Source: Nostoc sp. NMS9
GTDB taxonomy: Bacteria; Cyanobacteriota; Cyanobacteriia; Cyanobacteriales; Nostocaceae
Direction: 5' to 3'
DNA: 50,491 bases
NCBI RefSeq assembly: GCF_017114995.1
Contig: NZ_JABXKL010000067.1
Span: 1 to 50,491 of the forward strand
In this document: positions 42,940 to 50,491 of the stretch, piece after piece
Layout of the letters: each line of letters starts with the position of its first letter
Numbering within the stretch: the first letter of the stretch is position 1
Translations under genes and position numbers: made by a program
Notes under the pieces: generated by a model
The model's input: only the letters and a program-made list of their open reading frames with translations
What the model was told of the DNA's origin: nothing
The model's database searches: none

Positions 42940-43398
42940 GTTCACCTCTATTAATAAACAACAAAAAAGTAGCAACTAGGCATCACGTAGGCAATATGAG
43001 GTACCAATGTTATTGATATACTTTTAGCCTAGTGCAGCAATAAATACGCTTTAAACAGTGTACTAGCCTATCGCATTATACCCAACTTTGTCAATAAAAA
43101 TTCTGAATTATCCCCGCCAGTAAGCTGAAAAATATCTTTTCTGAGATTCCAACCTGTCAAATGATTGTAAATTAGCTCATTAGTTGTTGTTCTTGAAACA
43201 AACCAATATTATCAAAAAATAATTCAAGAGTCAGTCATTAAAACTCAGGAGACATAGCTTAATAAATTCAGAATTTTGGATTTTGACTTATTATTCATAT
43301 TATTTTTTTGTGTTCTAAAAATCTATTAGTAACAGCTAGTTTCAGCAGCACTAATGCTAGCTATAAACTGAAAATTTACTTGGCTCAAGAAATATCAT

Positions 43399-43412
43399 GT
43401 ATATATAAATAC
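43399..43412 (+). promoter_or_regulatory. GTA-N8-TAC site with a -10 like box
   Basis: GTATATATAAATAC fits the NtcA consensus, and TAGAAT lies 24 bp downstream (43437-43442), close to the usual 22-23 bp. The next gene is the Nudix hydrolase at 43585. The site is very AT-rich, so a chance match is likely. The rest of 42976-43584 is AT-rich, with no other gene seen. Confidence 0.25.
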
Positions 43413-43584
43413 AGTGCTTCTCATGAAACTTGATGTTAGAATTGATAATATTCTACGTAAATCGTGAGAATAAAATCTCAAACCACAAACATTTTTGTAT
43501 AAAACAAAACTCAACAAAAATTTTATTAGTTGAGCCTATGTAAGTGGTAGAGAACTATAGAATACAACACATAAATTTTGAAGA

Positions 43585-44079
43585 TTGAACGTTATTGCTT
43601 TTTTTCCGGCAGCTGTCGAGTCCACACGTAGCTTATGGCGTATTGGACAAACAGTATTGGGTATAATATTTCGTCATCCCATTACTGGCACTAGTATCAT
43701 CCCAATTTTACCCGATGGTCGGATTGTACTGATCCGGCGGCGCGACAATGGTCTTTGGTCATTGCCTGGAGGGATTGTGGATTGGGGAGAAGATGTTCCC
43801 AATACAGTCCGCCGGGAATTGATGGAGGAAACCGGGCTAGAATTGGTGAAAATTAACCGTTTAGTAGGAGTTTACTCCGCACCAGACCGTGATCCCAGAA
43901 TCCATTCAATTTGTATTGTGGTTGAAGCCGAGGTGCATGGGACAATGGAGATTAAAGACACTTTAGAAGTCATGGAAATCCAAGCTTTCTCTCCCAGTTT
44001 ACTACCTTCAGGAAAGATGTCTCACGACCATACTCGGCAGTTGCAAGACTACTTGAATGGCTTGACAACACTGGCATAA
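43585..44079 (+). CDS. Nudix hydrolase
   Basis: A 164-residue Nudix protein. The box reads GGIVDWGEDVPNTVRRELME followed by ETGLEL, complete. The flanking HPITGTSIIPILPDGRIVLI, RRRDNGLWSLPGG and VYSAPDRDPRIHSICIVVEA fit the ADP-ribose-type group and are close to the pattern at 21076. The C-terminal MSHDHTRQLQDYLNGL is family-typical. The start given is TTG 43585, the first start in the frame; no good ATG is available, so the true start is uncertain. Substrate not determined. Confidence 0.85.
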   Translation: MNVIAFFPAAVESTRSLWRIGQTVLGIIFRHPITGTSIIPILPDGRIVLIRRRDNGLWSLPGGIVDWGEDVPNTVRRELMEETGLELVKINRLVGVYSAPDRDPRIHSICIVVEAEVHGTMEIKDTLEVMEIQAFSPSLLPSGKMSHDHTRQLQDYLNGLTTLA

Positions 44080-44089
44080 CAATATTTTT

Positions 44090-44250
44090 TCATTAGTCAT
44101 TAGTCCTTTATCATTTGCCGCCAAAGTTATGATCTCACGAAGCCTTGGCTCACATTTTCACATTTCTCTCTTTGTAATTTGTCCAGAACTAGTTAATAAT
44201 GACCAATAACCAATGACTAATGACTAATGACTAATGACTATTTATTATGG
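44090..44250. repeat. Inverted pair of TAGTCAT / GACTAAT heptamer tracts
   Basis: TCATTAGTCATTAGTCC at the left (44090-44106) and ACCAATGACTAATGACTAATG repeats at the right (44206-44240). The arms are reverse complements and could form a large hairpin in the gap before the hydrolase gene. Confidence 0.85.
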
Positions 44251-44275
44251 TGCTAAAAGTTAACTACTAAATAAA

Positions 44276-45118
44276 ATGGATACACTATTCCGTAACTCCC
44301 GGAGAAAGCTCTCTCAAGGGCTATTATTCTGGCGTGAAGTCGGTGAAAAAACTCCTATAATTTTTTTACATGGTGCTTGGAATGAGAGCAGTCAATGGTT
44401 ATCTGTGATGGAGTCCCTTGCACAAGATTTTCATTGTTTTGCACCTGATTTGTTAGGGTTTGGGGAATCAGAAAATCCTAATATCCACCATTCGATAGAT
44501 TTACAAGTTGAGTGTCTAGCTGAATTTTTGCAAGCTGTGAAGCTAGAAAAAGTATATTTAGTGGGGCATTCTCTTGGGGGTTGGATTGCTGCTAGCTATG
44601 CTTTAAAGTATCCAGAGAAAGTTGATGGTGTGGTACTGCTAGCACCAGAGGGCGTAGAGATAGCAGGACAAGAAGAGTATTGCCAGAAGATGCGGCGATT
44701 ATTGAATTATCCACCACTAATAGTTAAATTTTTGCGATCGCTAACTCCCTTCACTAAAATTCTGGGTTGGTATGAAAAAATTGCACAGGATTTGCAATTA
44801 CGTCAGGAATTGTTGCGTTACCCCATAGCTTGCCAGTTACTTTTCAAACGGCGACAAGCAGAAATTGACGCGGAATTAGTCCAAAAGCGGCTTTACATGA
44901 TAGATATTCCGGTTTTTATTTTACAAGGTGGCCAAGATACACCAGATGCTTTAGCCAAGAGCCGGGTTTATACTCAACTGATGCCGAAAGTCGAGTTGAA
45001 AATGATTGCCCATGCCGGAAATGACTTACCAGAATCTTCTGCTGGGGTTGTAGCGATGGAGATTCGGGAGTTTATTCAAGATATTTTGAAAAACCATAAT
45101 TTCAACGAATTAAACTAG
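44276..45118 (+). CDS. Alpha/beta-fold hydrolase
   Basis: A 280-residue single-domain hydrolase. Oxyanion motif FLHGAWNESSQW, nucleophile Ser in YLVGHSLGGWIAASYAL, a likely acid in FILQGGQDTPDAL and His in IAHAGNDLPESS. The cap region holds MRRLLNYPPLIVKFLRSLTP. There is no signal peptide, so it is cytosolic. Substrate unknown; esterase or hydrolase of small lipophilic esters is typical. The start is ATG 44276. Confidence 0.88.
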   Translation: MDTLFRNSRRKLSQGLLFWREVGEKTPIIFLHGAWNESSQWLSVMESLAQDFHCFAPDLLGFGESENPNIHHSIDLQVECLAEFLQAVKLEKVYLVGHSLGGWIAASYALKYPEKVDGVVLLAPEGVEIAGQEEYCQKMRRLLNYPPLIVKFLRSLTPFTKILGWYEKIAQDLQLRQELLRYPIACQLLFKRRQAEIDAELVQKRLYMIDIPVFILQGGQDTPDALAKSRVYTQLMPKVELKMIAHAGNDLPESSAGVVAMEIREFIQDILKNHNFNELN

Positions 45119-45334
45119 CTCATTAAGAGTTTGCTGCCAATCCACAACACATATTCCTTCGCTCTCAAAGCGTGATATGTGTTTCAAGTTTGTTGTCATA
45201 ACTATGACCGAAAACAACTCATGATACAAGCCCCTAAATTTATTTATGGAGAAGCAAAAAAATGTATCACCCACGGTTATTATTTTCTGCAGCGACAGGT
45301 GCAGTTCCAGTGTAATTCTGAAATCCTGATGCAC
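45110..45334 (-). pseudogene. C-terminal remnant of a VapC-like PIN toxin
   Basis: A 74-codon frame in which only the last 33 residues look like a protein family: VIVMTTNLKHISRFESEGIC and then VVDWQQTLNELV. This is the end of a VapC PIN domain, where TTN(V/L)xHfsrF...W is typical. The upstream part (MHQDFRITLELHLSLQK) is not PIN-like, and no antitoxin is present. It is a decayed toxin fragment overlapping the end of the hydrolase gene by 9 bp. The rest of 45335-45521 shows nothing. Confidence 0.6.
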
Positions 45335-45521
45335 CTACAGGATAAGACCCGATATTTTCGACAGAAGTTCCGTTTGTAAATGAATGTTGGTTATCTTGTG
45401 ACTCGATACCAATATTTAACTGTTTCCCAACATTGCTATACTCGCCTGTGCAATCGTAATGAAGTAAGCTGCAAAGTTGCCAACAGATTATCGATTAGCT
45501 TAGTTGATTGGGTAAGGCAAC

Positions 45522-46370
45522 TTAACCATCATTTATGAATACTTCCCGCATTCCCAAAAAAATTAAATTTGGTTCCACAATTAAAGATGCTGTAATTTCA
45601 GGATATAAGGCTTGCAGATAGTTTAGTAAAAAAATGCGATCGCCCCCTTTAATCGCAATGTTTCCATTAGGAAATAAATCCCGCCACGCCTCAATAAAAT
45701 CTTTAATTCCAGCTAATAAAGTGTAAATAACTCCACTTTGAATAGCCTCTGTTGTATTAAGCGCAAAACGTGGTGGTAGAGAAGGAAAATTTTGCGTCTC
45801 TACAAATGGTAATTGTCCTGTTTGTTGACCGAGAGTTGCAAATTGCAAACCTAATCCTGGCAAAATTGCACCTCCAACTAGAGACTCATTAGCATCCGCA
45901 GCTGTAAAAGTCAGCGCTGTTCCAGCATCAATTACCAACATCGGAAAACCCCAAGTTTTCCCCGCACCCCACAAAGCTAAAGCGCGGTCAATTCCTAGTG
46001 TGGGATACACGCCTGTTAGTAATATTTGGTCTAAGGTAATAACGCGAGTATTTGGGTAAGTTTGCCAAATAGCAGTTTGGCTGGGAACTACCGAGGCAAG
46101 GAGAAGAGGGCACGGGGGCAGAGAGACAAAAGCGCAAAGGGGTGCAGTATTTGTGAGAAAATTATCTTGTTGATCGGGTGGAGAAATTGCCAGTAATAAA
46201 TCATCTAGAGTTTGATATTCAGCTAGATGTTGTATGATGACGGATTCAGGAAGATAGTCGATATCCCAAGCTGAGTAAAGCGTCTCGCCTAAAAACAATG
46301 CCCAATGCAGCCGAGAATTACCAATTTCCAAGGCTAGCCAAATTTCCTCTGTGTGCCTCTGCGGTTTCAC
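45522..46370 (-). CDS. coaX: Type III pantothenate kinase
   Basis: A 282-residue CoaX, the first committed step of coenzyme A synthesis. The ASKHA-fold motifs are present: N-terminal phosphate-binding WLALEIGNSRLHWALF (Glu where many have Asp), GIDRALALWGA and VIDAGTALTFTA, then GGAILPGLGLQFATLG. The C-terminal IKGGDRIFLLNYL and EPNLIFLGMRE are usual. The start is ATG 46368-46370, though the true start may be a few codons downstream. It is divergent from flv3 over a 109-bp spacer. Confidence 0.92.
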   Translation of the reverse strand: MKPQRHTEEIWLALEIGNSRLHWALFLGETLYSAWDIDYLPESVIIQHLAEYQTLDDLLLAISPPDQQDNFLTNTAPLCAFVSLPPCPLLLASVVPSQTAIWQTYPNTRVITLDQILLTGVYPTLGIDRALALWGAGKTWGFPMLVIDAGTALTFTAADANESLVGGAILPGLGLQFATLGQQTGQLPFVETQNFPSLPPRFALNTTEAIQSGVIYTLLAGIKDFIEAWRDLFPNGNIAIKGGDRIFLLNYLQALYPEITASLIVEPNLIFLGMREVFINDG

Positions 46371-46479
46371 ACTTTTAACTTTTTTAAGTCAACTATAGGT
46401 TTTTTAATAAAAATTAACATTCAAGCCGTGTAACAATAAAACAAGAGGAACAAATACTCATTGTGTCAAGGAGGGAGTT

Positions 46480-48204
46480 ATGGTAGCGCTCACCGAAAAA
46501 ACTGAAAAACGGCTCACCATACAGACTGTAAAGATTGCTCAAGAGACGACGGCTATTCGCTCTTTGGATTGGGATCGCGATCGCTTCGATATTGAGTTTG
46601 GTCTGCAAAACGGTACTACTTATAACTCGTTTCTCATTCGTGGGGAGCAGACTGCCTTAGTTGATACCTCCCATGAAAAGTTTCGTCAACTATACTTTGA
46701 TACGCTTACTGGACTAATCAACCCAACAGAGATTGATTATTTAATTATCAGTCACACTGAGCCAGACCACAGCGGTTTAGTTAAAGATTTGCTGCAAATG
46801 GCTCCAGAAATAACCGTTGTCGGTTCTAAAGTGGCGATTCAGTTTCTTGAGGATTTAGTACATCAGCCATTTAAACGGCGGATTGTGAAAAATGGCGATC
46901 GCTTAGATTTGGGCAATGGTCATGAATTTGAATTCGTGATTGCTCCAAATTTACATTGGCCGGATACCATTTTCAGCTTCGACCACAAAACCAAAATTCT
47001 CTACACCTGCGATGCCTTTGGGTTGCATTACTGCTCTGATAGCACCTTTGATGAAGACTTAGCAGCGATCGAAGAAGACTTTCATTACTACTACGATTGC
47101 TTGATGGGGCCGAATGCCCGATCAGTTCTGTCTGCCCTGAAGCGGATGGCAGAACTGAAAACCATCGGCATGATTGCTACAGGCCACGGGCCATTATTAT
47201 CTCACAATGTTGAAGAACTAGTTGGACGTTACCGCACTTGGAGCCAAAGCCAAACCAAGGCAGAAACAACAATTGGGATATTTTACGTTTCTGAATACGG
47301 ATATAGCGATCGCCTCGCGCAAGCAATTGCTAACGGCATCGGTAAAACTGGTGTCGCTGTGGAAATTGTCGATTTGGGATCTGAAGTCGATTTACAAGAA
47401 CTGCGGGAACTAGTCAGCAGGTGTGCTGGGCTAATCGTTGGTCTAACTCCGGCTTCTGGTGCTGCTAGCATCCAATCTGCACTCAGCACAGTTTTAGGAT
47501 CAGCCAAAGAAAAGCAAGCTATTGGCGTATTTGAAACCGGTGGTGGCGATGATGAGCCAATAGATCCTTTGGTGAGTAAATTCCGCAATTTAGGTTTGAC
47601 AACAGTTTTTCCAGCGATTCGGATTAAACAAACACCCACAGAAAACACTTACAAGTTGTGTGAAGAAGCGGGTACAGACTTAGCTCAATGGGTAACACGC
47701 GATCGCAGCATCAAAGCTATGAAATCCCTTAGTGCTGACTTAGATAAAGCACTAGGTAGAATCAGCGGTGGGTTATATATTATTACTGCTAAAAAAGGCG
47801 ATGTTTCCAGTGCCATGCTAGCCTCTTGGGTTGCTCAATCCAGTTTTAAACCCTTGGGATTTTCCATTGCAGTCGCCAAAGATCGGGCAATTGAATCACT
47901 CATGCAAGTAGGCGATCGCTTTGTTCTCAACGTTTTAGAAGAAGGCAATTTCCAACCACTAATGAAACACTTTTTGAAACGGTTCGCCCCTGGTGCAGAT
48001 CGCTTTGAAGGTGTGAGAACTCAGCCAGCCGAAAATGGTGCGCCCATCCTTAACGACGCCCTCGCCTACATGGAGTGCGAAGTCATCAGTAGAATGGATT
48101 GCGGCGACCATTGGGCAGTATACAGCACAGTCTACGCCGGACGGGTTTCTAAGCCAGAAGCTTTGACTGCTGTGCATCATCGTAAAGTTGGCAACCACTA
48201 CTAA
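46480..48204 (+). CDS. flv3: Diflavin flavoprotein Flv3 type
   Basis: A 574-residue A-type flavoprotein that helps reduce O2 to water with electrons from photosystem I. Three parts: a beta-lactamase-like diiron domain (about 30-270), a flavodoxin-like domain (about 265-410) and a C-terminal flavin reductase domain (about 425-574, with DVSSAMLASWVAQSSFKPLG). The diiron ligands are intact: HTEPDHSG, LHWPD, CDAFG and TGHGP. The intact site marks it as the canonical Flv3-like partner of the Flv1-like gene downstream. A GGAGGGAG stretch lies 7 bases before ATG 46480. Confidence 0.93.
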   Translation: MVALTEKTEKRLTIQTVKIAQETTAIRSLDWDRDRFDIEFGLQNGTTYNSFLIRGEQTALVDTSHEKFRQLYFDTLTGLINPTEIDYLIISHTEPDHSGLVKDLLQMAPEITVVGSKVAIQFLEDLVHQPFKRRIVKNGDRLDLGNGHEFEFVIAPNLHWPDTIFSFDHKTKILYTCDAFGLHYCSDSTFDEDLAAIEEDFHYYYDCLMGPNARSVLSALKRMAELKTIGMIATGHGPLLSHNVEELVGRYRTWSQSQTKAETTIGIFYVSEYGYSDRLAQAIANGIGKTGVAVEIVDLGSEVDLQELRELVSRCAGLIVGLTPASGAASIQSALSTVLGSAKEKQAIGVFETGGGDDEPIDPLVSKFRNLGLTTVFPAIRIKQTPTENTYKLCEEAGTDLAQWVTRDRSIKAMKSLSADLDKALGRISGGLYIITAKKGDVSSAMLASWVAQSSFKPLGFSIAVAKDRAIESLMQVGDRFVLNVLEEGNFQPLMKHFLKRFAPGADRFEGVRTQPAENGAPILNDALAYMECEVISRMDCGDHWAVYSTVYAGRVSKPEALTAVHHRKVGNHY

Positions 48205-48368
48205 AAAGTTAGGAGTTAGGAGTTAGGAGTTAGAAGTTAAAAATTAGGAGTTGTAGAGACGAGTTTAATAAAAAATATCGTCTGCACAACGGAAGTTAAA
48301 AAATTTAGATTAACGACTTTCTTCAACTCATAACTCATAACTCACAACTCATAACTCCTGTTTTAGCC
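48205..48368. repeat. GTTAGGA / AACTCAT repeat tract between flv3 and flv1
   Basis: Four or more GTTAGGA units at the left (48208-48260) and inverted TAACTCA units at the right (48325-48360) with an intervening AT-rich region. The arms are complementary. It could form a large hairpin that uncouples or attenuates the two genes. Confidence 0.85.
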
Positions 48369-50081
48369 ATGTCAAAAAATAAACCCCGTGACGTTCAAGT
48401 TTTTCCCATTGCTACAGATATAAGAGTACTGCGATCGCGCAGTTGGTCAAGGCTCAGATTTGAAATTGAATACGCTCTTGCTAAGGGTACAACTGCTAAC
48501 TCTTATTTAATCGAAAGCAATAAAACCGCCATCATTGACCCTCCAGGGGAAACGTTTACGCAAATTTATTTAGAAGCTTTGCAACAACGTTTCCATCTCG
48601 AAGATTTAGATTATGTAATTTTGGGACACGTAAATCCTAACCGCGCTGCAACTTTAAAAGCTTTGTTAGAAATAGCCCCGCAAATCACCTTTGTCTGTTC
48701 TAATCCAGGGGCGATAAATTTACGTGCGGCGCTGGAAAATCTAGACTTGCAAATTCTTGTTATGCGGGGCGAAGAAACTCTAGATTTGGGTAACGGGCAT
48801 AATTTACAATTTATTCCCACCCCCAATCCCCGCTATGCAGATCAACTTTGCACCTACGATCCGCAAACAGAAATTCTGTACACAGATAAGTTATTTGGGG
48901 CGCACGTTTGTGGAGATCAGGTATTTGATGAAGGGTGGGAAGTATATAACGAGGATCGGCGCTATTATTTTGATTGCCTCATGGCTCCCCACGCGCGTCA
49001 AGTTGAAACAACACTGGATAAACTTGTCGATTTTCCTGTGCGAATGTATGCCACTGGACACGGCCCTTTGGTACGCTATGGCTTAATAGACCTAACCAAA
49101 GCTTATCGGGAATGGAGTCAACAGCAAACTTCTGCTGACTTGACAGTAGCGTTAATTTATGCATCCGCTTATGGAAATACAGCCACATTAGCCCAAGCGA
49201 TCGCTCGTGGAATTACAAAAGCTGGCGTCGCCGTAGAATCGATTAACTGCGAATTTACGGAACCAGAAGAAATCCGGGCGGCTGTGGAAAAAGCGGGTGG
49301 TTTCATCATTGGTTCTCCTACCCTTGGTGGTCATGCACCCACACCTGTGCAAACAGCATTAGGAATTGTGCTATCCACTGCTACTAACAATAAACTCGCT
49401 GGTGCTTTTGGTTCCTTTGGCTGGAGTGGGGAAGCGGTTGATTTAATTGAGAGTAAATTAAAAGATGCTGGCTATCGGTTTGGTTTTGATACGATCCGCG
49501 TAAAATTCAAACCCGACGATGCTACCCTGCAATTGTGTGAAGAAGCTGGAACCGACTTTGCCCAAGCACTGAAGAAAGCGAGAAAAGTGCGATCGCCAAG
49601 TCAACCTGCAACAACTGTAGAACAAGCAGTTGGTCGGATTGTCGGTTCTCTTTGCGTTCTCACTGCCAAGGAAGGCGATCGCTCCAGTGCCATGTTAGCT
49701 TCTTGGGTGTCTCAAGCTAGCTTTAGTCCCCCTGGTTTAACCATCGCCGTCGCCAAAGACCGCGCAGTAGAAACACTGACCCATACAGGAAACAAATTTG
49801 TCCTCAACATCCTTAAAGAAGGCAATCACTTGGGGTTGATGAAGCACTTCCTCAAACCTTTTGGCCCAGGACAAGACCGATTTGCTGATGTCGCCGCCGA
49901 AGAAACTGAAAGCGGTTCTCCCATACTTACGGATGCTCTAGCATATCTCGAATGTTCCGTACAAAACCGGATGGAATCTGGCGACCACTGGCTGGTTTAT
50001 GCGACTGTCGAGAGTGGCAAATTGTTAGATAATGATGGCGTTACAGCTGTTCATCATCGCAAGTCGGCAACTCATTATTAA
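48369..50081 (+). CDS. flv1: Diflavin flavoprotein Flv1 type with degenerate diiron site
   Basis: A 570-residue paralogue with the same three domains as its neighbour. The diiron ligands are replaced: HVNPNRAA in place of HTEPDHSG, NPRYADQ in place of LHWPD and TDKLFGA in place of CDAFG; TGHGP is kept. This is the known hallmark of Flv1-type partners. The flavodoxin region ALIYASAYGNTATLAQAI and the reductase domain (DRSSAMLASWVSQASFSPPG) look intact. It should form a heterodimer with Flv3. The start is ATG 48369. I recall a similar flv3-flv1 neighbourhood downstream of argH in Anabaena, but have not checked it. Confidence 0.92.
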   Translation: MSKNKPRDVQVFPIATDIRVLRSRSWSRLRFEIEYALAKGTTANSYLIESNKTAIIDPPGETFTQIYLEALQQRFHLEDLDYVILGHVNPNRAATLKALLEIAPQITFVCSNPGAINLRAALENLDLQILVMRGEETLDLGNGHNLQFIPTPNPRYADQLCTYDPQTEILYTDKLFGAHVCGDQVFDEGWEVYNEDRRYYFDCLMAPHARQVETTLDKLVDFPVRMYATGHGPLVRYGLIDLTKAYREWSQQQTSADLTVALIYASAYGNTATLAQAIARGITKAGVAVESINCEFTEPEEIRAAVEKAGGFIIGSPTLGGHAPTPVQTALGIVLSTATNNKLAGAFGSFGWSGEAVDLIESKLKDAGYRFGFDTIRVKFKPDDATLQLCEEAGTDFAQALKKARKVRSPSQPATTVEQAVGRIVGSLCVLTAKEGDRSSAMLASWVSQASFSPPGLTIAVAKDRAVETLTHTGNKFVLNILKEGNHLGLMKHFLKPFGPGQDRFADVAAEETESGSPILTDALAYLECSVQNRMESGDHWLVYATVESGKLLDNDGVTAVHHRKSATHY

Positions 50082-50148
50082 TTGGGGACTGGGGACTGGC
50101 TATTAGGAAATTCTTACCTAGTACAGCGCGGCGGAAATAAACCGCTCA

Positions 50149-50188
50149 TTCAAAATGAACGAAACGCTTACGCTGTATTCATTTTGAA
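50149..50188. repeat. Inverted repeat TTCAAAATGAA / TTCATTTTGAA
   Basis: 11-bp arms at 50149-50159 and 50178-50188 enclose CGAAACGCTTACGCTGTA. It matches a dispersed repeat type seen between Nostoc genes, with GCGGCGGAAATAAACCGC just to the left. Confidence 0.7.
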
Positions 50189-50278
50189 CTTTGACTTCTG
50201 CCTTGCGATACTATAACAGTTCTCGTTGACGTGAGGTAGACCTGTAAGGGCACGCCATACCGTTCCCCTACTTGCGAT

Positions 50279-50467
50279 TTAACGTTGTACCGCATCTGAA
50301 TGGGAATCGCTATAGTCTTTAGAATTTTCCACAATCAACCCACCTGATTCTAATAATTGAAGAGCTTCAGCCTTCGACATAACAGCCATAGCAATGAGAT
50401 CAGATCCTCCGCCCAAACGTGCAAGGACTCTGATAAGGGACTTGCGAAAAAATAAAGTACCAGCCAT
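50279..50467 (-). CDS. Short hypothetical ORF near the window edge
   Basis: A 62-residue frame (MAGTLFFRKSLIRVLARLGG, then SKAEALQLLESGGLIVENSK). It has no motif I recognise and no ribosome-binding site I can support. It may be a small gene or the end of one extending past the window, and it may be spurious. Confidence 0.25.
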   Translation of the reverse strand: MAGTLFFRKSLIRVLARLGGGSDLIAMAVMSKAEALQLLESGGLIVENSKDYSDSHSDAVQR

Positions 50468-50491
50468 TCGAGAATATTTAGGAAGCGCGGA

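Noticed and set aside
45179..45379. 66-codon rightward ORF opposite the VapC remnant
   Set aside because: It is a shadow of the remnant frame with no motif.
1..50491. tRNA, rRNA and known riboswitches
   Set aside because: I looked for cloverleaf-like arms and conserved RNA cores by eye and saw none. A proper covariance search was not possible, so small RNAs could be missed.

Overview
The window is a stretch of cyanobacterial chromosome, most likely from a filamentous, heterocyst-forming Nostoc-like species. The evidence is abundant GCGATCGC (HIP1) octamers, heptamer tracts of the CCCAATG / TAGTCAT / TGACAAA kind between genes, phycobilisome and photosynthesis-related genes (nblB, rpaB, a cytochrome b6 cofactor-assembly factor, Flv1/Flv3 diflavin proteins), and a cyanophycin gene pair. 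There is no rRNA, tRNA, CRISPR array, prophage or intact transposase gene. Most genes are housekeeping genes of ordinary composition, so the interest lies in gene decay, small repeats and a few poorly described small modules.

Layout. 0-5.2 kb: a Uma2-family gene broken by an amber codon, radA, the response regulator rpaB, a complex C assembly factor and an M48-like protein lacking two zinc ligands. 5.2-9.4 kb: a roughly 200-bp MITE-like element, a DUF456 membrane protein, a PEP-CTERM protein, the HEAT-repeat protein NblB, a CBS-pair protein and MutT. 9.9-17.8 kb: a DUF760 protein, a group 2 sigma factor, carB, a Dps ferritin, a small gene with an apparent 16-nt frameshifting insertion, and a thioredoxin-like [2Fe-2S] protein. 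18-21.5 kb: small accessory genes, including a truncated gene, a TumA/TumE-type toxin-antitoxin pair, a pentapeptide-repeat/RidA fusion and a Nudix hydrolase. 21.7-29.3 kb: malQ, a RodZ-like protein, a pseudouridine synthase, a DUF2993 protein, cdsA, cbiT, a membrane Ser/Thr kinase and a short tatA. 29.4-34.9 kb: cphB-cphA (leftward), then trmD and ispF (rightward). 35-41 kb: a PD-(D/E)XK-like plus PIN-like pair, then a tandem duplication of an extracytoplasmic solute-binding lipoprotein with larB. The upstream larB copy survives only as a 5' fragment. 41-50.5 kb: argH, a tiny basic protein, a Nudix hydrolase, an alpha/beta hydrolase, a VapC remnant, coaX and the flv3-flv1 pair.

How the genes fit together. 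CphB and CphA make and mobilise the arginine/aspartate reserve cyanophycin, and CarB and ArgH in the same window contribute to arginine synthesis. A perfect NtcA consensus lies upstream of cphB. Flv3, with an intact diiron site, and Flv1, with a degenerate one, are expected to form the oxygen-reducing heterodimer that relieves photosystem I. LarB, beside two family 5 solute-binding lipoproteins, hints at a nickel link but does not prove one. No obviously new system stands out. The best candidates for undescribed biology are the PD-(D/E)XK/PIN pair (34968-36089), the pentapeptide-RidA fusion, and the repeated use of intergenic heptamer tracts as start or end sequence of genes (cdsA, trmD, ispF).
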